A stretch of DNA of 5,896 nt from Planctomycetaceae bacterium (GTDB taxonomy: Bacteria; Planctomycetota; Planctomycetia; Planctomycetales; Planctomycetaceae), in contig JALWSL010000368.1 of NCBI GenBank assembly GCA_027080405.1, forward strand, positions 1 through 5,896. The letters are read 5' to 3'. Made by a program: the position numbers and the translations under genes. This document shows, in pieces, positions 1-5,700 of the stretch. The notes under the pieces were generated by a model. That model was given only the letters and a program-made list of their open reading frames with translations. It was not told the origin of the DNA and did not search any database. Numbering within the stretch: position 1 is the stretch's first letter; each line of letters begins with the position of its first letter.

Positions 1-232
1 CTTCAAATGGCGGTTTCACAGAAAGGGCATTGAGCGGGCTTCCTGGAATAAAGGCACCTGTACTTTTCGAGATATGCACGCCAGGTCCAGAGAATCCATC
101 CACATAAACGTGGGAAAGTCCATCTTGGTTTGACAGGATTGATGAATAAGCCTGGGCGTACTTTCTGACGATTTCCAGTTTTACTTCTGACCAGTAGCCA
201 ATTTCGTCAAACTCAAATCCATCTTTTCCCAT
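1..232 (-). CDS. tcmP: TcmP-like three-Cys-motif partner protein, N-terminal part
   Basis: This gene starts at 232 and runs off the left edge; 77 codons are visible. The product has W14-S-E-V-K-L-E-I-V near the start, then hydrophobic V42-Y-V followed by D45-G-F-S-G-P-G51 and G64-S-P-L-N-A-L70. This order (a KLEIL-type helix, a YxDGFAGPG strand-loop, then GSPLxAL) is what I know from the TcmP family. The DGFxGPG stretch resembles motif I of Rossmann-fold SAM methyltransferases, but to my knowledge no reaction is proven for the family. Its members are named for sitting beside a protein with a three-cysteine motif (Gp37/Gp68, DUF5131-like), so that partner may lie just left of the window. An ATG at 241 is in frame, but the AGGAGG at 247-242 directly abuts it, whereas the ATG at 232 has a 9-base spacing, so I chose 232. 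It follows the upstream gene by 20 bases and is probably co-transcribed. Family call fairly sure; function unknown. Confidence 0.8.
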   Translation of the reverse strand, partial: MGKDGFEFDEIGYWSEVKLEIVRKYAQAYSSILSNQDGLSHVYVDGFSGPGVHISKSTGAFIPGSPLNALSVKPPFE

Positions 233-241
233 GCCGTGCAT

Positions 242-247
242 CCTCCT
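242..247 (-). promoter_or_regulatory. Shine-Dalgarno site of the TcmP-like gene
   Basis: On the minus strand AGGAGG is followed by ATGCACGGC and then ATG. The spacing is 0 bases to the first ATG (241) and 9 bases to the second (232). This favours the second ATG as the true start. The site lies in the short gap after the stop of the preceding gene. Confidence 0.75.
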
Positions 248-252
248 GATTA

Positions 253-963
253 CTACGGGCAGCATGGAACGGGAGCCGGGCAATAGGGAATTTCGCACGG
301 ACACTGGGGCAGAATCACATACGTAGGTGGAACCAGTGGCTTACAACATTTGTAGGAAGTCGTAGTGGTCGGCTGAGTTTGCTGGATATCTGACGATGGC
401 CGGTAGATAATCTTCTTCTTGACAGCACGGCATTCAAACACAGGCCGATACGCGATTCTTCCATCTGATAAAGTTTGGGCGACATATCGCATCGTTCTTC
501 GAGAGACACTAACTGTCTCTGCGAGGAATATCGTTTCGATCCCATATACTTTTTCTGTGTGGTAGAAAAAGTTCCGATCAGGGTATCGGCGATCCAATTT
601 TACTCGGTCTTCTATTGTGTAAATGATTTCAATTCCATTTTTCAGGCACTTCTCATCTGTGATACCAGTCTCTTCGTCGATATAAACACCAGTCGGCCCT
701 TTGATTATGAACCAGTATTTATCGCCAACTCTTGCATTAAAGTCTAATTCAAAAACTCCCAATTTGTTTTTTACTGGCAGCATTTCTTGTGGCTTGCTCC
801 ACACAACGGGATCTTCACTAAACTGCTTGAGGACATCGACACCCATCGCGGCAACTGGGCGGCCATTTTCATCGACGACGTTGCAAACCAGCTTGTAGGA
901 TTCAGCAGCGACAGGACAGGGGGCTGATATGGCAAGAATGGCTGCCATGACAATAGGCTTCAT
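253..963 (-). CDS. Secreted protein with cysteine/proline-rich C-terminal tail, unknown function
   Basis: A 236-residue protein if started at the ATG at 963; a TTG at 969 would add two residues. It begins with a clear signal peptide: Lys2, a hydrophobic stretch, then V-A-A|E with likely cleavage after residue 20. The mature start, with a V-V-D-E-N-G-R-P-V-A motif, and later beta-type segments resemble a carboxypeptidase-regulatory or other Ig-like beta domain; that is a weak fold guess. The last ~33 residues are striking: Cys at 206, 207, 221, 223, 228, 234 and 235 among prolines, ending in CCP, and preceded by a TTTT linker. Such a tail suggests a disulfide-linked surface attachment or a metal site (inference). 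A weak AAGG overlaps the stop of the upstream gene, 12 bases away, so translation is probably coupled. I do not recognise a family. It shares the operon with a membrane protein and the TcmP-like gene. Confidence 0.75.
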   Translation of the reverse strand: MKPIVMAAILAISAPCPVAAESYKLVCNVVDENGRPVAAMGVDVLKQFSEDPVVWSKPQEMLPVKNKLGVFELDFNARVGDKYWFIIKGPTGVYIDEETGITDEKCLKNGIEIIYTIEDRVKLDRRYPDRNFFYHTEKVYGIETIFLAETVSVSRRTMRYVAQTLSDGRIAYRPVFECRAVKKKIIYRPSSDIQQTQPTTTTSYKCCKPLVPPTYVILPQCPCEIPYCPAPVPCCP

Positions 964-975
964 CAGCAATATACC

Positions 976-1923
976 TTAGGGAACCAAGCTCAATGTAATC
1001 GGACTCCCTTCGGTATTTTTAAGCTCTTCATCCAGAATCGCGAGGTCTGCATCTTCCTTATGAGGATGGATATAAAACACGATGGTGTAAAAATTGCCTT
1101 CCTTCATGTTTTTGTCATACAAGAAAAATGAACGGTAACCATGCACCTGCATTTCGTCCTTGGCTGACATTAGGTTTCGGGTATCTGGATCAATCACCCT
1201 GCTGTATCCTATGCGATTCATGTTTTTGCGATCTGCTTCGTTTTTGGGTACCCTCTTTCCTCGATACCCTCGAATAGCCGATACTTCAAAACTGGCTTGA
1301 AGCTCTTTAGATAAGGCTACCCTCAAGGGGATTTTCAATCCCGGCTCTTGTCCTGTTTTGACAATCTGCACCAAGAACTCAATCGTTCTTCCCTCTTTGT
1401 CGTCACTCCTGAATCTGTACTGAGAGGTAGAATGTCCCACCGCTTGAATTTCTGGTTTCGGTGTCCTTGATGCAGCATACACTACACTACCGCTGATCCC
1501 GATTATCATAGCAGCGACCCATCTAGCCAGAACAGCACTTCCGTGATTAACGTGTATCTGCTTCATTCCAGGTCCAGGGCATACGATAAACACAAGGGCT
1601 CCCAGCAGGCAAAGAGCGAATGCAAGCACCGCACCTACTAACAACAGGTTCATTGTTTCACCCTTTGGGTAGTTGTAAATAATAATGCCATTAATATTTA
1701 ATATTTGAACTGGGATGCTGTGATTATAAAAAAAGGCGCCGCCAATAAGACCAGACAAAAATATTGTCAATACTGCGAATATGAGTGTTTTTTCATCTTT
1801 ATCTCCAAATTCAGTTGCCTTGGTACCGCAGTAAAAAGGTCGAAACAGTTCCCAAATTTGGCCAATCATTGACGAAAAGCATCTTCGTGATAGTAACAGG
1901 AGTTGTGAAATCAGATTCAGCAT
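976..1923 (-). CDS. Membrane protein with extracytoplasmic C-terminal domain, unknown function
   Basis: 315 residues from the ATG at 1923. Hydrophobic segments lie at about 46-66, 93-115 and 134-152, followed by ~160 polar residues rich in beta-type stretches (for example E-F-L-V-Q-I-V and Y-T-I-V-F-Y-I). This suggests a membrane-anchored sensor or scaffold whose C-terminal domain may face the periplasm. No family is recognised. The start is uncertain: no Shine-Dalgarno precedes 1923, whereas the in-frame ATG at 1653 (residue 91) has AAAGGG seven bases upstream. That shorter form would have 225 residues and two membrane segments. The first 90 codons are AT-rich but open and contain a good membrane segment, so I keep the long form while flagging the doubt. 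It is the first gene of the minus-strand operon; its stop lies 12 bases before the ATG of the secreted Cys-rich protein, which suggests the two act together. Confidence 0.65.
   Translation of the reverse strand: MLNLISQLLLLSRRCFSSMIGQIWELFRPFYCGTKATEFGDKDEKTLIFAVLTIFLSGLIGGAFFYNHSIPVQILNINGIIIYNYPKGETMNLLLVGAVLAFALCLLGALVFIVCPGPGMKQIHVNHGSAVLARWVAAMIIGISGSVVYAASRTPKPEIQAVGHSTSQYRFRSDDKEGRTIEFLVQIVKTGQEPGLKIPLRVALSKELQASFEVSAIRGYRGKRVPKNEADRKNMNRIGYSRVIDPDTRNLMSAKDEMQVHGYRSFFLYDKNMKEGNFYTIVFYIHPHKEDADLAILDEELKNTEGSPITLSLVP
1661..1666 (-). promoter_or_regulatory. Possible internal Shine-Dalgarno site supporting a shorter start
   Basis: On the minus strand AAAGGG is followed by seven bases and ATG at 1653, inside the membrane-protein reading frame. 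The upstream bases also hold a perfect TATAAT (1728-1723) and a TTGACA (1770-1765), though these are too far apart (about 36 bases) to form one standard promoter. Together they raise the possibility that translation really starts at 1653. Confidence 0.3.
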
Positions 1924-2022
1924 CCACTATTCATCGTCCGCACGCAACCCCGTCGACAATCTCGGATGAACTTTTGCGGAAGTTTACACAGCTTGCTGGA
2001 ATCTGGAAAGGCCAGAAACCAG

Positions 2023-2061
2023 TTAGCCTATCGGTTAGCCAGAGACGCAACAATAGGCTAA
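2023..2061. repeat. 9-base perfect inverted repeat plus a direct repeat
   Basis: TTAGCCTAT at 2023-2031 is matched by its exact reverse complement ATAGGCTAA at 2053-2061, with a 21-base spacer. Inside the spacer TTAGCC recurs at 2035-2040, twelve bases after the first copy. Three TTAGCC-type sites so close together look like a protein-binding cluster. They lie about 110 bases from the tRNA fragment, where integrase or excisionase arm sites would be expected (inference). Confidence 0.45.
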
Positions 2062-2084
2062 TTTTCCTGTTTTTGTACACCGCT

Positions 2085-2107
2085 CTGCACCGTGCGGATT
2101 GGTGCAG
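2085..2107. repeat. 7-base hairpin-forming inverted repeat
   Basis: CTGCACC at 2085-2091 pairs exactly with GGTGCAG at 2101-2107 across a nine-base loop. No T-run follows on the plus strand, so it is not a typical terminator in that direction. On the minus strand the downstream flank contains an A/C-rich stretch, also not terminator-like. It may be a binding site or an incidental hairpin. Confidence 0.3.
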
Positions 2108-2173
2108 TGAAACGCTGAAATAGAAGTATATTCCTAGTATTCCAGAGTTTTGCGTGTTCACTATTATTCATGC

Positions 2174-2215
2174 CTGGCAGCCAAAAGGTCAGGGGTTCGA
2201 GCCCCCTATCCTCCA
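2174..2215 (+). other. 3' half of tRNA-Ala(GGC); putative attachment-site scar
   Basis: Reading with tRNA numbering: the anticodon loop CTGGCAG (U33, anticodon GGC) is at 2174-2180, the 3' anticodon-stem strand CCAAA at 2181-2185 and the variable loop AGGTC at 2186-2190. The T-stem AGGGG/CCCCT (2191-2195, 2203-2207) encloses the canonical T-loop start TTCGA, and the acceptor 3' strand ATCCTCC at 2208-2214 is followed by discriminator A2215. U at position 70 and A73 agree with tRNA-Ala identity (G3:U70). CCA is not encoded. The five bases before the loop (CATGC) cannot pair with CCAAA, and no D-arm or 5' acceptor strand lies upstream, so this is not a working tRNA gene. Such 3' fragments are the usual duplicate left when an integrative element inserts in a tRNA gene. 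The orientation places the element on the left and the intact tRNA gene beyond its far end. Confidence 0.75.
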
Positions 2216-2234
2216 CTTCCATAAGTGCATATCG

Positions 2235-2250
2235 GACGTAGACTTACGTC
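2235..2250. repeat. Small hairpin: 6-base stem, GACT loop
   Basis: GACGTA (2235-2240) pairs perfectly with TACGTC (2245-2250) around a four-base loop. It is the first of four hairpins that follow the tRNA fragment. No function can be assigned. Confidence 0.35.
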
Positions 2251-2259
2251 ACTCGCCAC

Positions 2260-2281
2260 GGAATGCTTGCGGCATTCCTTT
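2260..2281 (+). terminator. Terminator-like hairpin downstream of the tRNA fragment
   Basis: GGAATGC (2260-2266) pairs with GCATTCC (2272-2278) around TTGCG and is followed by only three T (2279-2281). The short T-run makes it a weak Rho-independent terminator. Its place 45 bases after the tRNA 3' end fits the native terminator of the original tRNA-Ala gene. On the other strand it directly follows the stop of the possible small gene at 2450-2280, so it could serve both directions. Confidence 0.4.
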
Positions 2282-2450
2282 AGAACGCCGGTGCGATGCG
2301 GTAGTAACTACGCACTTCGTCGTGTTCGTCTGAATCGATGTTGGGCGTTTTTGTTGTTGCTTCCCACAAAATACCGGAAAACGTCACGCATCCGTTGCTG
2401 CTTGCAGCACGACACACTTTCGACGTGTTCAGTACCCTGAATCGCCTCAT
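2280..2450 (-). CDS. Possible small protein of 56 residues, unknown function
   Basis: The ATG at 2450 begins M-R-R-F-R-V and the frame ends with TAA at 2280. A strong AAGGAGG (2461-2455) lies four bases upstream; an adjacent in-frame ATG at 2453 has only one base of spacing. The product is polar, with two Cys (positions 13 and 21), an acidic patch D-S-D-E-H-D-E near residues 39-45 and a basic N-terminus. There is no signal peptide or membrane segment, and I do not recognise a family. The frame contains palindromes, which argues for caution: the area may instead be structured non-coding DNA. The Shine-Dalgarno is the main support. Confidence 0.35.
   Translation of the reverse strand: MRRFRVLNTSKVCRAASSNGCVTFSGILWEATTKTPNIDSDEHDEVRSYYRIAPAF
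2291..2315. repeat. Palindromic element
   Basis: GTAGT-A-ACTAC at 2301-2311 is a perfect palindrome. GTGCG at 2291-2295 can alternatively pair with CGCAC at 2311-2315, so two competing foldings exist. It lies inside the possible small minus-strand gene. Confidence 0.3.
2396..2409. repeat. Small hairpin: 5-base stem, CTTG loop
   Basis: TGCTG (2396-2400) pairs with CAGCA (2405-2409) around CTTG. It is the fourth hairpin in the stretch after the tRNA fragment, and also lies inside the possible small minus-strand gene. Confidence 0.25.
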
Positions 2451-2523
2451 CATTCCTCCTTGAAGTTTGTTGAAACAATCCACAAGAAAAGTGATAGCAA
2501 CATCACGCATGATGGGCAAATCC

Positions 2524-2742
2524 CTATTTTGCCGGTTCTTCCCAGACGTACACGCTGGCTGTGGGGATGAGGGCCGTCTTCCTTCTCACCCCAAATGCCC
2601 CCAATACTGACCGGACATGCTTTATATCATACCCTAAAAAACTGATGAATAATTCAGGTTAGCGGCAGCCAGCAAGGTCCCCGATCAACTGCATGGCTGC
2701 CTTTGCCTTGGGCCTGTGAATGGTTGAATCAGTCCGATACTA
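2524..2742 (-). pseudogene. Possible decayed gene remnant, one frame broken by an in-frame TAA
   Basis: One minus-strand frame is open for 26 codons (2739-2662), meets TAA at 2661-2659, then stays open for 44 more codons to TAG at 2526-2524. The segment after the stop reads like ordinary protein (F-L-G-Y-D-I-K-H-V-R, then R-R-K-T-A-L-I-P-T-A, ending V-W-E-E-P-A-K). The part before it also reads plausibly (H-R-P-K-A-K-A-A-M-Q-L-I-G-D-L-A). Neither part has a convincing start with a Shine-Dalgarno. A second reading is that this is non-coding DNA: the plus strand of the same stretch is also open for about 45 codons. I do not recognise a family. Listed because a conserved remnant would explain the wide gap upstream of the kinase. 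Confidence 0.25.
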
Positions 2743-2758
2743 TACGGTACTGTACTGA
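2729..2758. promoter_or_regulatory. Imperfect 30-base palindrome, candidate operator upstream of the kinase
   Basis: The two half-sites match at 10 of 15 positions: outer TCAGT/ACTGA are perfect, inner TAC/GTA also match, and the centre lies between 2743 and 2744. It ends 38 bases before the kinase start, where a dimeric regulator could act on transcription. A TACAAT (2767-2772) just downstream could be a -10 box, but no good -35 is seen at the proper distance. Confidence 0.35.
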
Positions 2759-2784
2759 CATATCGATACAATAACAGGATATTC

Positions 2785-2789
2785 AGGAG
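2785..2789 (+). promoter_or_regulatory. Shine-Dalgarno site of the kinase gene
   Basis: AGGAG sits seven bases before the ATG at 2797. The spacing is ideal and supports this start. Confidence 0.8.
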
Positions 2790-2796
2790 CAGTGCG

Positions 2797-5700
2797 ATGG
2801 GGCTTGAACATTTCTTTTCCGGTCAAAATCGAAAAGATCAACTGAAATGGATGCTGCAGATCGATAAAATCTGCGATGAGTTTGAGTCTGCCTGGAGTCG
2901 GGGGGATTCCATTCTTCCCCGGATCGAAGATTTTATGACACGTATTGATGCTGCCGCTCAGCCAAAATTGTTCTGTGAACTGTTGCTAATTGAGACACAG
3001 GCACGCAGCGATCGTCGGTTACCGTCGTGGGATGCTGGAGAGTACCAGCAGCGTTTCCCCCAGTTCGCAGAACAGGTCGCTTCGGTTCTCGAGATCTTGC
3101 AGAATCGGGCATCCGACCATTCCCGGAACAAGCAGGATGACATAGCGGATGAGCCGACTCTTTGCATGCCATCAACCGAAAATTCTGAGGCGTCGGAGGT
3201 CACAGAACGGATGCACGGTGAAGGCTCCCGCTTCCAGATTCTGCATCCACATGCTGAAGGAGGATTGGGAAAAGTCTCTGTCGCCAAGGATATCGAACTG
3301 AATCGTGAAGTTGCCCTTAAAGAGATTCTCTCTCAGTATGCCCACGATGCGGATAGTCGTGGCCGGTTTGTACTGGAGGCAGAAGTGACTGGCGGACTGG
3401 AGCATCCGGGAATTGTGCCGGTGTATGGGTTGGGGCAATACAAAGATGGCCGCCCGTACTATGCCATGCGATTCATCCAGGGCGACAGTTTGAAGAAAGC
3501 AGTGGATCGATATCATCAGGAGGATCCGGCTAAAAATGCAACTGACCAGAGTGAACAGAGTTTGAAACGACGAAAACTGCTTGGTCGGTTTGTTGATGTC
3601 TGTAATGCCATCGATTACGCCCATTCGCGAGGCGTGCTGCATCGCGATTTGAAACCGGACAACATCATGCTTGGCAAGTACGGCGAAACGCTGGTTGTCG
3701 ATTGGGGGCTGGCCAAAATCGCGGGGCGAGATGAAGCCACCAAAACTGATGGCGAATCAACGCTTCAACCGGGTTCTGGCAGTAACGTGACTCCAACCCA
3801 AGCGGGGACTGCATTTGGCACACCAGCCTATATGCCACCAGAACAGGCGGAAGGTAATTTGGATGGGCTTGGCCCGGCCAGTGATGTGTACAGTCTGGGA
3901 GCAACATTGTACTACGTGCTGACTGGCCAACCACCCATCACGGGCAGCAGTCTTTCTGAAATACTAACCAAAGTGCTGAGTGGCAATATTGAATCTCCCC
4001 GAGCAATCAAGCCGGAAGTTCCCAAGGCGTTAGAAGCGATTTGCATGAAGGCGCTCTCGCTTCGCCCCAAAGACCGTTATCAATCAGCACGTGATCTGGC
4101 GGACGATATCGAACGTTACCTGGCGGATGAGCCAGTCACTGCGCACGTGGAACCGCTAGTCGTGCGGGCCAGACGCTGGATACGCAAACATCCGACCCCA
4201 GTAGCAGCTGTGGCTGCTACCGTTTTGGTGAGTCTGATCAGTTCGATTTTCATCGTGACTATTGTCACCGGGAAAAATGAGCAACTGGCGACGGCAAACA
4301 GAAAACTTGATGATTCAAATGATCGCCTCAGCCAGGCGAACCGAGACCTCGAAACGAGCATCCAAGCAGAACGTGCGGCGACTGCTGAAGCGAAGCAGCA
4401 ACGCGACCGCGCGATCGACGCAGAGACGCTTGCCAAAACGAACGAACAAAAGGCGAAGGAGCAGGAAGCCGCTGCCATCAAATCGGCTGAGCAGGCCAAA
4501 GCGGTCCTTGCGTTTTTTGAAAACCAGGTTCTCTCGGCAGCCCGCCCCGCCGACCAGGATGGTGGCCTCGGTATCGATGCAACCATCAGGGCGGCTGTCG
4601 ATGCCGCCGAACCGAAAATCGCCAATTCGTTCCAAGAGCAGCCGCTGGTGGAAGCGTCTCTGAGGAACACGTTGGGGCTGACCTACTGGTATCTCGGCGA
4701 AGGAAACCTCGCTGTCAAACAGCACGAGCGAGCCCTTGAACTCCGCAGGAAACACCTGGGCCCGGAGCACCCCGATACGCTGACCTCGATGGCCAACCTC
4801 GCGTCCGCCTACAACTCGGCTGGGCGGTTGGACGAAGCACTGCCGCTGTTCGAAAAAACGCTCAAACTCAAAAAAGCGATACTGGGACCGGAGCACCCTG
4901 GCACGCTGAGATCGATGAACAACCTTGCGTCCGGCTACCGGTCCGTCGGTCGGTTGGACGACGCTCTTCCGCTGCTCGAAGAAACGCTGCGGCTCAAGAA
5001 AAAGATTCTGGGCACGCAACACCCTGATACATTGACGTCTGCCCAGAATCTCGCGGTTATCTACTTGTCTACACAACGCGTTCACGAGGCGTTACCACTG
5101 TTGGAAGAGACGTTACGAATCATCAAAACGAAACGGGGACCGGAGCACCCCGAGACACTGCACGCCATAAACAACCTCGCGTCGGCTTATTTTTCTGTCG
5201 GTCGTGCGAAAGAAGCGGTACCACTCCTTGAGCAAGCTCTACGCCTCAGTAAAGCGAAACTGGGACCTGAACACTCACTTGTGCTGACATCAATGAACAA
5301 TTTGGCGTACGCCTATTTTTCTGCGGGCCGTCGGGGCGATGCATTGCCGCTGTTCGAAGAAACGCTGCGGCTCAGGAGAAAGCGTCTGAAACCGAATCAC
5401 CCTGACACGCTCGCCACGATGAATACCCTGGCAATAGTCTACTATTCCGTAAAGCGATCGAACGATGCAATTCCGTTGTTCGAGGAATATCTCGAACAAT
5501 TGAAGGGCAATCCCGGGCCGGAATCACCAAAGACGCTTTCTGCCATGTCGTGGCTGGCGGCGAGTTATAAATCTGCCGGTCGCTTGGAGGATGCCATACC
5601 GCTGTTTGAAGAAACACTGCGGCTCAGGAAAAAAGTGCTGGGTTCCGAGCACCCTGACACACTGGTGTCGATGGACAGCCTCGCTGTAACCTACAACTCT

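Larger units (their letters stand above)
1924..2173. other. Gene-poor stretch between the operon and the tRNA fragment
   Basis: Only short, unconvincing reading frames occur here on either strand: no Shine-Dalgarno, no recognisable domain, and an amino-acid make-up unlike the neighbours. It contains two inverted repeats, listed separately, and should hold the promoter of the minus-strand operon. I see no clear -35/-10 pair. If the tRNA fragment is an attachment site, this is the terminal part of the inserted element. Confidence 0.5.

Noticed and set aside
1785..2123. Plus-strand frame of 112 codons
   Set aside because: It overlaps the membrane-protein gene, has no Shine-Dalgarno or recognisable domain, and its first half is antisense to good coding sequence.
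1931..2161. Minus-strand frame of 76 codons ahead of the membrane-protein gene
   Set aside because: Composition is unlike a real protein, no ribosome site is seen, and it runs through the inverted repeats.
2097..2215. A complete tRNA gene ending at 2215
   Set aside because: No D-arm or 5' acceptor strand matching ATCCTCC occurs upstream, and the bases before the anticodon loop cannot pair with CCAAA.
2530..2662. Plus-strand open stretch of about 45 codons before the kinase
   Set aside because: It has no clear Shine-Dalgarno or family signal and competes with the minus-strand remnant; neither can be proven.
2744..2772. Sigma70-type promoter for the kinase using TACAAT as -10
   Set aside because: The base positions 17 upstream (ACGGTA) do not resemble TTGACA, so the -10 match alone is not enough.
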